Shown here: positions 1-10,966 of the stretch, piece after piece
How the letters are laid out: every line of letters starts with the position of its first letter
How positions within the stretch are numbered: position 1 is the stretch's first letter
Source: Betaproteobacteria bacterium
GTDB taxonomy: Bacteria; Pseudomonadota; Gammaproteobacteria; Burkholderiales; CAIKXV01
Direction of reading: 5' to 3'
Assembly (NCBI GenBank): GCA_947458265.1
Contig: CANGYF010000005.1
Span: 124,001-188,000 of the forward strand
Length of the DNA stretch: 64,000 nt
Translations under genes and position numbers: made by a program
Notes under the pieces: model-generated
Databases searched by the model: none
Told to the model about the DNA's origin: nothing
What the model saw: only the letters and a program-made list of their open reading frames with translations

Positions 1-3000
1 CGATCGGGCTGTCGGGACTGCTGATCGGCTGCGGGGTGCTGCTGGGCATGCTGCGCCTGCGCCGTGCCGAGCGCGCGGCCAGCGCCGAGCAGGCACTGAG
101 CGAAGCACGCTTCGAGCGGCTCAATTCAATGCTGCCGATCGGTGTGTTCGAGATCGACGCCACTGGCCGGCTCACCCGGGCGAACGAAGCCGCCTGCCTG
201 CTGGCGGCGGTACCGGCGGCACGCCTGGCCGGCCGCGGCCACCTTCGCCGAGTCAGTGCCACCGACCGGCGATGGCTGCTGGACACATGGCGTGCGTTCA
301 CCACCGACGGAGAGCCGTTCCGAGTGGAACACCGGCTGCACGGCGACGATGGGCGGGACCGGTGGATACTGACCGAAATTGTGCACCAGGAGGGCTACGA
401 CGGCATGCCGGGCGGCTTCGTCGGCACCTGCATGGACATCAGCGACCGCCGCGAATTCGAACTGGACCTGCTGGACGCGCAACGGCGCGCGATCGCTGCA
501 GAGGCCAGGCTGGTGGCGGCGATCGACGCGATGGACTCGACCTTCGCGCTGTACGGCCCGGATGAACGCCTGGTGATCAGCAATGCGAAGGAGCATGGCC
601 TCTTCGGCTCGCGCGTGGGCGAGGTCCGCCGAGGGATACACCGCGATGAAGTGCTGCACCTGCTCTACGAATCGCTGTCTGGCGGGACCGACCCGCAGGG
701 CGAGGAAGCGTTACGGAACCGGCGCGATGCGCTCGCGCAAGCGACCTCCAGTACGGTCGAGGAACGCATCGGCGAACGCTGGTTCAGGGTCACCCGCAGG
801 CGCACCTCCAGCGGCGACGTCATGTCGCTGCGCTCCGAGATCACCCGGCAGCGGTCGTACGAGCAGGAGATCCAGAAGCTCGCCGCCGTCGCCAGCCAGA
901 TTGCAGACGGCGTCGCCCTGCTTGATCTGCAGGGCCGCATCCAGTGGGTCAATGCCGCCTACGAGCGGCTGACCGGCTTCACGCTCGACGAGATTCGCGG
1001 CAGGCGCGGCCGCGACTTCCTGGTGGGCCCGATGACCGATCCGGTCGCCAGCAGCACGATCCTGGCGGGCACCGATTCGCACCAGCCGTTCCAGGTCGAG
1101 ATCGTCCACTACACCAAAAAGCGCGATCCGGTCTGGTTCCACGTACGCAGCCAGCCGCTGCGGGACGCCGACGGGCAGCTGAGCGGCGCGATACAGACCC
1201 GGTTCGACATCGGCGAACGCAAGGCGGCAGAGGCTGCGGCAAAGGCGGCCCAGTCCGAGCAGCGGCGGGCGGAGGCTCGCCTGCGCGAGTCGATCGAGGC
1301 GCTCGACGCAGCATTCTCGCTGTTCGACCCCGGCGAGCGACTGGTCGTCTGCAACGGCCTGTATTCGAGCCTGTTCGGCTCCGTGGCGGACCAGATCGTG
1401 CCCGGCATGCTCAAGGCACAACTCCTCGATCTGCTGTGGCAGCAGGTCTTCCCGGCAGCGTCGGCTGATGCCGGCGCAGATCGGCTGGCCGAGCGCTCGG
1501 CCTGGGTCGACGCACGGCTCGCCGAGTTCCGTGCCGCGAACGGGTCCAGCGAATACGCGATCGGCCGACGGTGGTACAGCTCCACGTATCGGCGGACCCC
1601 GCATGGCGATACCGCCACGCTGCGCATCGACATCACGGATTCGCGCGTGCGCGAGGCAGAGCATCGCCGGCTGGCGATGGTCGCGCGCGAGACCAACGAC
1701 GGCGTGCAGGTGCTGGACACCGAGGGACGGGCGGTCTGGGTCAACAGTGCGTTCGAACGGCTCACCGGCCATTCGTTCGAACAGATACGCGATCGCCGTG
1801 CCAGGGACTACCTGTCCGGTTCGGGTACCGACCCGGCCACGCTGGAGCAGATCGACTGCCAGATGGCGTCCCTGCTGCCCTACCGGGCGGAGATCCTCAA
1901 CTACACCCGTACCGGCGAACCCGGATGGTGGGACGTGCGCGGGCAGCCGCTGTTCGACGACGCCGGCAGCCACCTCGGATACTTCGAGATGCGCTTCGAC
2001 ATCACCGCACGCAGGGCCGCAGAGGCGGCGGCCGTCAATGCGATGGCCGAGCAGCAGCGTGCCGAGACACGGCTGGTGCAGGCCATCGAGTCGCTCGACG
2101 AGGCGTTCGCGCTCTACGATGAGCATGAACGGCTGGTCATCTTCAACGAATGGAACCACAAGGTGTCTGGCGACACCGGGCGGCGCATCCGCATCGGCAT
2201 GACCAAGCGCGAAGTGCTGGAAATCCTCGCCGACGAGAACGTACCCGCATCGGAAGGGATGGCGGCGCGCACGGAGTACATCGAGGCCCGCCTCGCGGAG
2301 CACCGCGCCGGCAACGCGCAGGCCGAGCGCAGGATCGGCACTGGATGGTATCGAGTCACGCTGCGGCGCACCCCGCTGGGCGACGTCGTGGTCACCCGGG
2401 TCGACATCAGCAAGGCGCGCGAGCGCGAGGCGCAACTCGAGAAGCTGTCGCTGGTGGCCAGCCGCACCGCAAATTCGGTGGTGATCACGGACGACCGGAA
2501 TCGCATCGAATGGGTCAACGAAGCCTTCGAACGGCAGACCGGCTACCGGATGGACGAGGTCCTGGGGCGCAGCCCGGGCGCGCTGCTGACCGGGCCACTG
2601 ACAGATAGCGCACTGGTGGCCGACATGGCGCGCATGAGCGCCCAGGGCGTAGGCTGCCGGTTCGAACTGATCAACTACCGCAAGAACGGCGACCCGTACT
2701 GGGCCAACATAGAGCGCCAGCCGATCCGGGACGAACACGGCCGTGTGGTGCGCTGGATCCGGCTGTCGCTCGACGTAAGCGAGCGCAAGCGGGCGGAGCT
2801 CGCGCTGCGCTCCACCGCGGCGAACAACCGCATGCTCGCAGCCGTGGTGAACCAGACCACGGCAGCAGTAATCACCAAGGACCTGGACAACCGGATCACC
2901 AGCTGGAACCGGGGTTCCGAGCGGCTGTACGGCTACACCGCCGAGCAGGCCATCGGCCGGCTGTCGCACGAACTGCTCAATCCGGACGCCACGCCACAGC

Positions 3001-3998
3001 ACCTCGTGGGTCTGCTCCAGCGCGTTCGCAGCGGCGCCGCCGACGTCAACCGGCTGAAGCATGTCCGCGCGGACGGCGTGCACATCGACATCGAATCGTC
3101 CCACTCACCGCAGCGCGACGACCACGGCAGGCTGATCGGCCGCATCACCGTCATCCGGGACATTACCGAGCAGTTGCGCGCACAGCGCTCGATCGAGGCC
3201 GCGCGCGCCGCAGCCGAGCGGTCACAGGAGGCGATGTCCAGCTTCCTGTCGAACATGTCGCACGAACTGCGCACCCCGATGCATGCGATCCTGTCGTATG
3301 CACGACTCGGGCAGGAACGCATCGCCAAGGGAACACCCGAGAAGACGCAGCAGTACCTGGACCGCATCGAAAAGAGCGGCACGCGGCTGCTGGGCCTGCT
3401 CAACGACGTGCTCGACCTGTCGCGCCTGGAGGCCGGACGACTGCCGATCGATCCGGTTCGCCAAGAACTGGCGATCACGCTCGACGCTGCCATCATCGAG
3501 GTCAACGGCCTCGCGCAATCGCGGCAGTTGCGCATCGATCGCGCCGGGGAGCGCTCGATGACAGCCTGGTACGACCCGGCGCGTATCGCCCAGGTCCTCA
3601 CCAATGTGATCGGCAACGCGGTCAAGTTCAGTACGCCCGGTGGCGTAATCACGGTCTCTCTCGGGCATGCCGAGGCCGCCGACGGCAGCCCGCTCGCCGA
3701 AGTCGTCGTGACCGACAGCGGCATCGGCATCCCCGAGAGCGAGCGCGAGTCGATCTTCGACAAGTTCGTGCAGAGTTCGAAGACCAGCACGGGCGCCGGC
3801 GGCACCGGCCTGGGGCTGGCGATCTCGCGCGAAATCATCCACGCTCACGGCGGCTCGATCCGCGCCGAGGACAATCCCGTCGGCGGTGCCCGTTTCGTGT
3901 TCACCCTCCCCCGGAATCCACCCGCCGCGCTGCCTGGCTCCGCAACCGGCCCGGGCGCATCGACGGAAAGGGACAGGCCGGACAGCCACGCGGCATGA
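1..3998 (+). CDS. Multi-PAS sensor histidine kinase, 5' end outside window
   Basis: Sensor kinase expected to autophosphorylate a histidine and pass phosphate to a separate receiver. The frame is open to the left edge, and the codons before the first in-window GTG (36) encode a hydrophobic stretch, so the true start and probably membrane segments lie upstream. Counting from 36, a first PAS domain (about 25-115) is followed by three similar modules of about 260 residues beginning near 160, 418 and 682, then a further PAS near 930-1040. The HisKA motif SNMSHELRTP places the phospho-histidine at about 1076. The ATPase shows an N box (NVIGNAVKF, about 1190), DSGIGIP (about 1227) and GTGLGL. There is no receiver or Hpt domain, so the partner is likely the receiver protein encoded next. 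About 140 bases separate it from that gene. Confidence 0.93.
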   Translation, partial: IGLSGLLIGCGVLLGMLRLRRAERAASAEQALSEARFERLNSMLPIGVFEIDATGRLTRANEAACLLAAVPAARLAGRGHLRRVSATDRRWLLDTWRAFTTDGEPFRVEHRLHGDDGRDRWILTEIVHQEGYDGMPGGFVGTCMDISDRREFELDLLDAQRRAIAAEARLVAAIDAMDSTFALYGPDERLVISNAKEHGLFGSRVGEVRRGIHRDEVLHLLYESLSGGTDPQGEEALRNRRDALAQATSSTVEERIGERWFRVTRRRTSSGDVMSLRSEITRQRSYEQEIQKLAAVASQIADGVALLDLQGRIQWVNAAYERLTGFTLDEIRGRRGRDFLVGPMTDPVASSTILAGTDSHQPFQVEIVHYTKKRDPVWFHVRSQPLRDADGQLSGAIQTRFDIGERKAAEAAAKAAQSEQRRAEARLRESIEALDAAFSLFDPGERLVVCNGLYSSLFGSVADQIVPGMLKAQLLDLLWQQVFPAASADAGADRLAERSAWVDARLAEFRAANGSSEYAIGRRWYSSTYRRTPHGDTATLRIDITDSRVREAEHRRLAMVARETNDGVQVLDTEGRAVWVNSAFERLTGHSFEQIRDRRARDYLSGSGTDPATLEQIDCQMASLLPYRAEILNYTRTGEPGWWDVRGQPLFDDAGSHLGYFEMRFDITARRAAEAAAVNAMAEQQRAETRLVQAIESLDEAFALYDEHERLVIFNEWNHKVSGDTGRRIRIGMTKREVLEILADENVPASEGMAARTEYIEARLAEHRAGNAQAERRIGTGWYRVTLRRTPLGDVVVTRVDISKAREREAQLEKLSLVASRTANSVVITDDRNRIEWVNEAFERQTGYRMDEVLGRSPGALLTGPLTDSALVADMARMSAQGVGCRFELINYRKNGDPYWANIERQPIRDEHGRVVRWIRLSLDVSERKRAELALRSTAANNRMLAAVVNQTTAAVITKDLDNRITSWNRGSERLYGYTAEQAIGRLSHELLNPDATPQHLVGLLQRVRSGAADVNRLKHVRADGVHIDIESSHSPQRDDHGRLIGRITVIRDITEQLRAQRSIEAARAAAERSQEAMSSFLSNMSHELRTPMHAILSYARLGQERIAKGTPEKTQQYLDRIEKSGTRLLGLLNDVLDLSRLEAGRLPIDPVRQELAITLDAAIIEVNGLAQSRQLRIDRAGERSMTAWYDPARIAQVLTNVIGNAVKFSTPGGVITVSLGHAEAADGSPLAEVVVTDSGIGIPESERESIFDKFVQSSKTSTGAGGTGLGLAISREIIHAHGGSIRAEDNPVGGARFVFTLPRNPPAALPGSATGPGASTERDRPDSHAA

Positions 3999-4138
3999 CC
4001 GCAGGGGCCCGGGATGACCCGCCCCAAGACGCCTCAAGATAAACGGTTCGCTGCCGTAAACGAAAGGTCGACCCGTACCCCGGGTCGTACTCCCGGACGC
4101 CCATCCCCCTGCCACGCGCGACTTTGCACGACCCAGAC

Positions 4139-5095
4139 ATGCTCGACCTGACCGACCGGCAAAGCCGCATCCTGCTAGTAGACGACGACCAGTTCAATCG
4201 CGAGATCCTGTTCGAATTCCTGGACGGCGAAGGGTACGAACTTGTAATGGCCGCCGACGGACACGAGGCGCTGGCTGCCCTGACGGTACCGGGAGACGTA
4301 TACGACGCGGTGCTGCTCGACCGGATGATGCCGGGAATCGACGGCATGGAAGTCCTGCGGCAGATCAAGGCGACGCCGGACCTGCGATTTCTGCCGGTAA
4401 TCATGCAGACCGCCGCTGCGGCGAAGGACCAGGTCGTGGAAGGCATCGAGGCCGGTGCGTTCTATTACCTGACCAAGCCGTTCGGGATGGACATGCTGCG
4501 CTCGCTGGTCCGCTCGGCCGTCGAGAGTTCACTGGCGCGGCGCCGCCTGCAGGCGGCCGTCGAACAGCACCGCGTGCTCATCGGCATGATGAACAGTGCG
4601 TCGTTCGCTATCCGTACGCCTGAAGAGGCCCGGCAGCTTGCGGTGCTGGTCGCAAACGCGGCACCCGATCCGGACCAGGCAGTGCTGGGCCTGTCGGAAC
4701 TGCTGCTCAACGGCATCGAGCATGGGAACCTCGGTCTCGGCTACGCCGACAAGACGCGACTGCGCGAGCAAGGCACCTGGGAGTCGGAAATCGAGCGCCG
4801 ACTGTCCTTGCCCGAGTACTCCCAGCGCATGGTAACCCTCGAGTTCCGCCGCGATGGGGCCTGCGTCGAGATCCTGATTACCGACGAGGGCGACGGCTTC
4901 GACTGGCGCCCCTACCTGGAACTGGACCCCGTACGTGCCTTCCATGCGCACGGTCGAGGCATCGCCCTCGCTCGCAAGCTGAGCTTCGAATCGGTCGAGT
5001 ACCTCGGCAAGGGCAACCAGGTGCTGGCCCGCCTGGCACCGCACGAGGCCGCCGCCCCGTTTCCGGAACCAGCGCCCACGAAGGCGCTCGCCTGA
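4139..5095 (+). CDS. Response regulator with C-terminal RsbW-like ATPase domain
   Basis: Two-domain protein of 318 residues. The N-terminal receiver (about 10-125) has the acidic run VDDD, phospho-acceptor Asp61 in LLDRMMPG and the conserved Lys113 in LTKPF. The C-terminal part (about 150-310) resembles the GHKL ATPase of anti-sigma/RsbW-type serine kinases: an N-box-like stretch ELLLNGIEHGN and a G1-like DEGDGFDW followed by GRGIALA. A phosphorylation-controlled output acting on an anti-sigma or anti-anti-sigma partner is inferred. ATG 4139 is chosen; a TTG at 4124 in the same frame would add five residues. The stop is one base away from the next gene's ATG, so the two are probably translationally coupled. 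A short hairpin (4069-4087) lies upstream and is of unclear meaning. Confidence 0.88.
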   Translation: MLDLTDRQSRILLVDDDQFNREILFEFLDGEGYELVMAADGHEALAALTVPGDVYDAVLLDRMMPGIDGMEVLRQIKATPDLRFLPVIMQTAAAAKDQVVEGIEAGAFYYLTKPFGMDMLRSLVRSAVESSLARRRLQAAVEQHRVLIGMMNSASFAIRTPEEARQLAVLVANAAPDPDQAVLGLSELLLNGIEHGNLGLGYADKTRLREQGTWESEIERRLSLPEYSQRMVTLEFRRDGACVEILITDEGDGFDWRPYLELDPVRAFHAHGRGIALARKLSFESVEYLGKGNQVLARLAPHEAAAPFPEPAPTKALA

Positions 5096-5096
5096 C

Positions 5097-6206
5097 ATGC
5101 AGATACTGGTCATCGACGATGTGGCACTGAACCTGAAGCTGATGGAGCACCTGATCCGCCGGCTGCCCGACTGCAGTTCGGTGCTGTTCGACTCGTCAGT
5201 CGATGCGCTGGACTGGAGCGCTGCGAACGATCCCGACCTGGTGATCGTCGACTACATGATGCCGACGCCCGACGGGCTGGAGTTCGCCGCCCGTTTCCGG
5301 GAACTTCCCGGCAAGGCAGAGACGCCGATCCTCATGGTCACGGCGAACACCGACCCCGAGATCCGCTACCAGGCCCTCGAGGCTGGCATCAACGACTTCC
5401 TGAACAAGCCGATCGACCGCACCGAGCTGCTGTCCAGGGCACGCAACATGCTGCGGCTGCGCGATGCGCAGAAGCAGTTGCAGGGCCGCGCTGCCTGGCT
5501 GGAGTCGGAGGTGCGCGCGGCGACCGCCGAGATCGCAGCGCGCGAACTCGAGACCATCGTCCGGCTCGCGCGCGCGGCGGAGTTCCGCGATCCGGAGACC
5601 GGTGCGCACATCCAGCGCATGGCGCATTTCTCGCAATTGGTCGGGCGTCGAATCGGGCTGTCGGAACGGCAGCAGGAGATCCTCCTGCTGGCCGCCCCGC
5701 TGCATGACGTCGGCAAGCTGGGTACGCCAGACCGCATCCTGCTCAAGCCGGGAAAGCTGACCCCCGAGGAATGGGAGGTAATGAAGCAGCATGCTTCGAT
5801 CGGCCACGAGATCCTGCGCGAGAGTGCCTCGCCGGTCATACAGGCAGGCGCAGAGATCGCCTGGTCGCACCACGAGAAGTTCGACGGCACAGGCTATCCG
5901 CGCGGACTGTCCGGGGAAGCCATACCGCTGTTCGGACGCATCGTCGCGATCGCGGATGTATTCGATGCGCTGACCTCGATCCGGCCGTACAAGCGCCGCT
6001 GGAGCATAGACGAGGCCAGCGCGTACATGCGGGAACAGTCTGGGCGCCACTTCGACCCGGCGCTGATCGACGCCTTCTTCGAGGTACTGCCGGATGTCAT
6101 CGACGTGATGGCGCGCTTCCGGGACGATGAGGAACCGAGGCACGAGGACCCGGGGACGACGCCTCCGCGCGACCTGCCGCCTCAGAGACTGGCCGGCATC
6201 GCCTGA
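5097..6206 (+). CDS. Response regulator with HD-GYP cyclic-di-GMP phosphodiesterase domain (RpfG type)
   Basis: Predicted to hydrolyse cyclic di-GMP when its receiver is phosphorylated. The receiver (residues 1-120) has VIDD, phospho-acceptor Asp in [12 protein letters not shown] and the Lys in LNKPID. A coiled linker (about 122-150) leads to the HD-GYP domain (about 150-350). Catalytic signatures are complete: His203-Asp204 in [19 protein letters not shown] with the GYP at 266-268, and the downstream [11 protein letters not shown] and RPYK. This suggests an active enzyme rather than a degenerate one. ATG 5097 directly follows the previous stop and the next gene starts four bases after its own stop, so it belongs to one transcription unit with the kinases on either side. 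Confidence 0.94.
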   Translation: MQILVIDDVALNLKLMEHLIRRLPDCSSVLFDSSVDALDWSAANDPDLVIVDYMMPTPDGLEFAARFRELPGKAETPILMVTANTDPEIRYQALEAGINDFLNKPIDRTELLSRARNMLRLRDAQKQLQGRAAWLESEVRAATAEIAARELETIVRLARAAEFRDPETGAHIQRMAHFSQLVGRRIGLSERQQEILLLAAPLHDVGKLGTPDRILLKPGKLTPEEWEVMKQHASIGHEILRESASPVIQAGAEIAWSHHEKFDGTGYPRGLSGEAIPLFGRIVAIADVFDALTSIRPYKRRWSIDEASAYMREQSGRHFDPALIDAFFEVLPDVIDVMARFRDDEEPRHEDPGTTPPRDLPPQRLAGIA

Positions 6207-6210
6207 CCCG

Positions 6211-9200
6211 ATGACCGCCCGCAATCGCTGGATGTCGTGGCTGCTGCCGATCCCGATGGCCGGATTGCTCGCCGTCGGCCTGCTGTCGGGCATGGTCATC
6301 TGGACGATAGACGAGGGAACCCGAGCCGAAGCGGCGCAGACCAGGGCCCTTGAACACCTGGCCCGCCAGCGGGCGGTCGCCCTCGGCGCGGCAGCCCGCG
6401 ACGGCGAAGCGTCCGCAGCGCTGCTGCGACAGGCGACCGAGTTCCCGCGCGTGCTGGATGCCTTGCTGTGGCGTTCGGACGGCACGATGGTCGCACGGGC
6501 ATCGCCTGCAGCGCCCGGCACGGCCGTCCCGGCCTTCGTGCCGCCGGGCACGCGGGAGGCCGCCACGCTGGTGGCACCCAAGCCCAGCGGGGGCGACAGC
6601 CGATCGGGCAGCCCACCCTTCCTGCCGGTGAACCTGTGGCATCCGGTGGCCGGCGAGAACTTCGAAGGTTGGCTGCAACTGGTGGTCGATCGCAAGTGGG
6701 TCGAGCAAGTCCGCAATGAGCACCTGCTGCAGGTGGCAGCCGGCGCCGGGGCAGTCGCGTTGCTGGTCTGGCTGTGCGTGCTCGGCGTGACCCGGCGCAC
6801 CAGCCTGGCGCTAGACAGGGTAAACCGCTTTGCGCTCGAGCTGGACGGCTCGGGCCGGCAACTGCCAGCCGATCCGCAGAACTTCGAGCTGCATGGCCTG
6901 GTGGATGCACTGAACCAGGCATCCTTGAGGCTGGCAGAGCAACAGCGCCTGGCGAAGATCAACGAAGACGAACTGCGCGCCCTGACCGGGAACATACCGG
7001 GGGTGGTCTACCAATCCCTGCCCGATCCGCAGTTCACGATGGAGCACCTCAGCCAGGAATTCGAGCGGCTGGCTGGCTATCCGGTGGCGGAGCTGATCGA
7101 CAACCGGGTGCGCAGCTATGCGGACATCATCCATCCGGCCGACGTCGCAAAGGTACGCGAGCTGCGCGCAAACGCGATCGAGCAGCGGCGCCCGTTCGCG
7201 GCCGAATACCGGCTGCGGGCCTCCGACGGCGGCACGCGATGGGTGCTCGACAAGGGACAGGGGGTGTTCGGCGACCGCGGCGAGCTCATGCACCTGACCG
7301 GCGTGATCATCAACGACACCGCCCGGCACTCGGCACTGTCCGCGCTGGCACGCAGCGAAGTGCGGCACCGACGCCTGGTGGAGAACCTGTCGGTGGTGGT
7401 CTGGCAATCCGACGCCGAGGCCAGGGTCAGCCTCGTCAACCGGGCCTGGCAGCAGGTCAGTGGCCTGCCGCCGGAGCAACTCGTCGGCCGGCGGCTGTTC
7501 GAGCTGATCGCCGAACCCGACCAGACGACATCGATCAACGCCTGGACGCGGATGTTGTCCGGCCAGGAAAAAGTCGTCCACTGGCAGGCCCGGATCGCCA
7601 CTGCATCGGGCGAGCTGCGCTGGGGCGAATTCACGGCGCGACTGACGCTCGACAATGATGGCGTGCCGAACGGGGTGGCCGGGCTGCTCAGCGACATCCA
7701 TGAACGCAAGCTCCTCGATGCACGCCTGCGCGAAGGCGAGGAGCGGCTGCGCGAGAGCCTGGAACTCTCGCGCCAGCTGCTCGAGGCCATGCCGCATCCT
7801 GTCTACTACAAGGATCGAAACGGGCGATTCCGGGGCGTCAACCGTGCCTGGGAAACCTTCCACGGGCGCGGGCGCGATTCGGTGATCGGCCTCACCAGTC
7901 ACGACATCGCCCCACCGGAGCTGGCCGACAGGATCACAGCGCACGACCAGGAGCTGATGGCAGGCAGCGAAGGCCACCTGGCGTTCGAGACGGTACTGGT
8001 CAACGCGGCGGGCGATGCGCGCGCGATGCTGTTCTCGACGGCCGTGCTGACCGCCTACAACAAGGAGCGCACCGGCCTGATCGGCGTGCTCACCGACATC
8101 ACCAACAGCCGCAACACCGAAGCCGAGCTGCGCAAGCTGTCGCTGGTCGCGAGCCGCACGAACAACGCGGTGGTGATCACCGATGCCTCCGGCCACATCG
8201 AGTGGGTGAACGATGCGTTCACCCGGCTCAGCGGCATCCCCGCCAGCGAGGCGACAGGACGCAAGCCCGGGCAGATGCTTCAGGGACCGGACACCGACCC
8301 GGCCACGGTCGAACGCATCCGGAGGCACCTCGCGGCGCGCGAGGGCTTCCAGGTGGAACTGGTCAACTACTCGCGCGATGGCCGCCGCTACTGGGTGGCC
8401 ATCGACGTGCAGCCGATCCGAGGTGAGGACGGCAACGTGCAGCAGTTCATCGCCGTGCAGTCCGACGTCACCGAGCGGCGGATGCGCGAGGAGGCCCTGC
8501 GTGCGAGCGAGGCCAAGGCACGCCAGCTCGCACAGGTCGTCGACCAGGCGTCCGAGGCGATCCTGGTCAAGGACGTGGACGACCGGCTGATCGCGTGGAA
8601 CCGCGGCGCGGAGCGGCTGTACGGGTTCACCGAAGCGGAAGTGCTCGGCCGCACATCGCAGGAAGTGCTGCGTGTCGTGGAAGCCAGCGGCGAACAGGCC
8701 ACCGCGATCGCCCGCGTGCGCACCGGTCGCGACGAGCGGACCTCGGTCAACCGCATCCTGCGCAAGGACGGCACGACGATCGACATAGAGTTGTCCCTGT
8801 CGCCGCTGTTCGATCCGGAAGGCCGGCACATCGGTCAGATCGGCGTGGCGCGCGATATCTCGGATCGCCTGCGCTACGAAGCGCAGATCGAGGCGGCGAA
8901 GGATGCCGCAGAGGCCGCCAACCAGGCCAAGAGCGCATTCCTGGCGAACATGAGCCACGAGATCCGTACGCCGATGAACGCCATCATCGGCATGACCGAA
9001 CTCGCGCTGGACACCGTGCTCGATGCCGAGCAGCACGACTACCTCACCTCGGTCCGGCACTCGGCGGAGAACCTGCTGCATATCATCAACGACGTGCTCG
9101 ACTACTCGAAGATCGAGGCCGGGCGAGTGCAGGTCGAGTCGATCGGCTTCTCGCTGCGCGCGGTGCTCTCGGACCACATCAAGTCGCTGGTCCCCACGGC

Positions 9201-10878
9201 ACGCGAGCGGTCGCTGCAGCTGGTGCTCGACGTGGCCCCGGCCGTGCCCGATGCCGTGGTCGGCGACCCACTGCGCATCGGCCAGGTACTGCTGAACCTC
9301 GTCGGCAACGCGCTCAAGTTCACCGAGAAGGGCGAGGTCGTCGTCTCGGCTGATGTCGACGGCGACATCACCGACGGCCAGCCGGTACAGATCCGCTTCA
9401 GCGTTCGCGATACCGGGATCGGCATTTCACCCGAGAAGCAGAAGGAGATCTTCGAAGCCTTCACACAGGCCGACAGTTCGACGACCCGGCGCTATGGCGG
9501 GACCGGGCTCGGGCTCTCTATCAGCCGGAAACTGGTGTCGCTGATGGGTGGCGAACTGACGGTACAAAGCGTACCCGGCCATGGCAGCACGTTCTCCTTC
9601 GACGTGCCTTTCATGCCCGATGCTCACGGGCCGGAGGATTCGATCGCCCTGCGCCAGCTGCGCGTTCTGCTGGTCGACGCATCGATCAGCAGCCGCCGCT
9701 CGCTCGTCCACCTGTTCGCACACTGGGGCATGGTGTCCACCGAGTGCGAGAGCCTCGACGAGGCGCGCCACCTGGCAAGCGACCGGGTTGAAGTGGAGGC
9801 AGCCTTCGATCTGGTCATCGTGCATTCGGACCCTGCGAGTCTGGTCGAGCAGGCGGTGGCCGCCTGGGTCGGGGACCGGGTGCCGCTGTTGGTGGTTGCT
9901 GCTGCCGGCAGCGCCCGCGCCAGCGATCCCGTCTGGGCGACGGTCGGTGCCACCGGCGTACTCACGCAGCCGGTCACTGCATCCGACCTCTACGACGCGC
10001 TGGGACGCCATCTGGCCCAGCCGGAAGACGCCCCCACGGTACCGGTTGCACCATGGCCCACGGTGGACCAGGCGACCGCGGCGCGTATACTCGACGTGCT
10101 GCTTGCGGAGGACAACCCGGTGAACCAGAAGCTCGCGCGGATGCTGCTAGAGCGCGCGGGACACAGGGTCACGCTGGCCAACGATGGCATCGAGGCGGTC
10201 GATACCTGGAGCACCGGACGGTTCGACGTCGTCCTGATGGACATACAGATGCCGCGACTGGGCGGGTTCGAGGCGACCGCACGCATCCGTTCGCTGGAGA
10301 TCGAACGTAACAAGGCGTCCCCCGGACAGTCACCGGCACGCACGCCGATCGTGGCGCTGACCGCCCACGCGATGATCGGCGACGAGGAACGCTGCCTCGC
10401 GGCCGGGATGGATGCATACCTGTCCAAGCCGCTGCGCAGGGAACGGCTGGCCGCGGTGCTGGATCAGCTCTCGACGCCGGAGAGCCTGGGCGAAGCCGCC
10501 GTGCGCGCGCGGGGCGTGCGTAGCGCGTCGACGCTGGCCGCGGTGGACACCGGTGCTCTCCTGAATACCGTCGGCGGCGACCAGGAACTGCTTTCGCACC
10601 TGTGCTCGATGTTCCTGGAGTCGCTTCCCGGCATGCAGCAGCGGCTGCGCAGCGCCGTCGACGACGGCCATCTGCCGGAGGTGCTCGCGGCTGCGCACGC
10701 CCTGCGCGGCGTGATCTCGAACTTCCATGCGCGTCCGTCGGTCGAGGCCCTGATGACCCTGGAACGCGCAGCCACCGAAGGCGATCTCGACATGCTCGCG
10801 GCCGGCCACGCGCACGCCTGCTCGGAAATCGAACGTGCGGCGGCCGCGCTGCGCGAGGCAGTGAGCGCGATCGCCTGA
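6211..10878 (+). CDS. Hybrid sensor histidine kinase with five PAS domains, two receivers and Hpt (BarA/TorS-like layout)
   Basis: A 1555-residue membrane phosphorelay protein. ATG 6211, four bases after the preceding stop, is preferred over an upstream in-frame ATG inside the previous gene because it gives a short basic N-terminus and a clean membrane helix (about 11-33). A second helix (about 171-192) closes a periplasmic loop. Five PAS-like segments start near 255, 380, 523, 644 and 773. HisKA has [10 protein letters not shown] with His916; the ATPase has DTGIGI and GTGLGLS. The first receiver (about 1149-1270) lacks an obvious phospho-acceptor and has Gln-Pro where Lys-Pro is expected. 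The second (from about 1295) is intact, with Asp1344 in LMDIQMP and LSKPL. The C-terminal Hpt has AAHALRG with His1496. Confidence 0.95.
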   Translation: MTARNRWMSWLLPIPMAGLLAVGLLSGMVIWTIDEGTRAEAAQTRALEHLARQRAVALGAAARDGEASAALLRQATEFPRVLDALLWRSDGTMVARASPAAPGTAVPAFVPPGTREAATLVAPKPSGGDSRSGSPPFLPVNLWHPVAGENFEGWLQLVVDRKWVEQVRNEHLLQVAAGAGAVALLVWLCVLGVTRRTSLALDRVNRFALELDGSGRQLPADPQNFELHGLVDALNQASLRLAEQQRLAKINEDELRALTGNIPGVVYQSLPDPQFTMEHLSQEFERLAGYPVAELIDNRVRSYADIIHPADVAKVRELRANAIEQRRPFAAEYRLRASDGGTRWVLDKGQGVFGDRGELMHLTGVIINDTARHSALSALARSEVRHRRLVENLSVVVWQSDAEARVSLVNRAWQQVSGLPPEQLVGRRLFELIAEPDQTTSINAWTRMLSGQEKVVHWQARIATASGELRWGEFTARLTLDNDGVPNGVAGLLSDIHERKLLDARLREGEERLRESLELSRQLLEAMPHPVYYKDRNGRFRGVNRAWETFHGRGRDSVIGLTSHDIAPPELADRITAHDQELMAGSEGHLAFETVLVNAAGDARAMLFSTAVLTAYNKERTGLIGVLTDITNSRNTEAELRKLSLVASRTNNAVVITDASGHIEWVNDAFTRLSGIPASEATGRKPGQMLQGPDTDPATVERIRRHLAAREGFQVELVNYSRDGRRYWVAIDVQPIRGEDGNVQQFIAVQSDVTERRMREEALRASEAKARQLAQVVDQASEAILVKDVDDRLIAWNRGAERLYGFTEAEVLGRTSQEVLRVVEASGEQATAIARVRTGRDERTSVNRILRKDGTTIDIELSLSPLFDPEGRHIGQIGVARDISDRLRYEAQIEAAKDAAEAANQAKSAFLANMSHEIRTPMNAIIGMTELALDTVLDAEQHDYLTSVRHSAENLLHIINDVLDYSKIEAGRVQVESIGFSLRAVLSDHIKSLVPTARERSLQLVLDVAPAVPDAVVGDPLRIGQVLLNLVGNALKFTEKGEVVVSADVDGDITDGQPVQIRFSVRDTGIGISPEKQKEIFEAFTQADSSTTRRYGGTGLGLSISRKLVSLMGGELTVQSVPGHGSTFSFDVPFMPDAHGPEDSIALRQLRVLLVDASISSRRSLVHLFAHWGMVSTECESLDEARHLASDRVEVEAAFDLVIVHSDPASLVEQAVAAWVGDRVPLLVVAAAGSARASDPVWATVGATGVLTQPVTASDLYDALGRHLAQPEDAPTVPVAPWPTVDQATAARILDVLLAEDNPVNQKLARMLLERAGHRVTLANDGIEAVDTWSTGRFDVVLMDIQMPRLGGFEATARIRSLEIERNKASPGQSPARTPIVALTAHAMIGDEERCLAAGMDAYLSKPLRRERLAAVLDQLSTPESLGEAAVRARGVRSASTLAAVDTGALLNTVGGDQELLSHLCSMFLESLPGMQQRLRSAVDDGHLPEVLAAAHALRGVISNFHARPSVEALMTLERAATEGDLDMLAAGHAHACSEIERAAAALREAVSAIA

Positions 10879-10928
10879 AGCGGGCGCGGCATGCGCTGCG
10901 GGCGCGCCATGCCCGCGGTCGGCGCGCC

Positions 10929-10934
10929 TATAAT
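10929..10934 (+). promoter_or_regulatory. Candidate -10 element for glgA
   Basis: A perfect TATAAT stands out in this GC-rich gap, 33 bases before the proposed TTG start of glgA. No good -35 hexamer is visible at 17 bases upstream. The element suggests that glgA has its own promoter rather than being read only from the signalling cluster. Confidence 0.55.
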
Positions 10935-10966
10935 GGGCTGCACACGAACCACCGAGCCGCGCGCCC

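Noticed and set aside
4069-4087. Short hairpin (CGACCCG / CGGGTCG) before the receiver-ATPase gene
   Set aside because: Seven base pairs of pure GC with no T-run is expected by chance here; not called a terminator.
10879-10928. GC-rich hairpins after the hybrid kinase gene
   Set aside because: Short stems of six pairs without a T-run are not enough to support a terminator.
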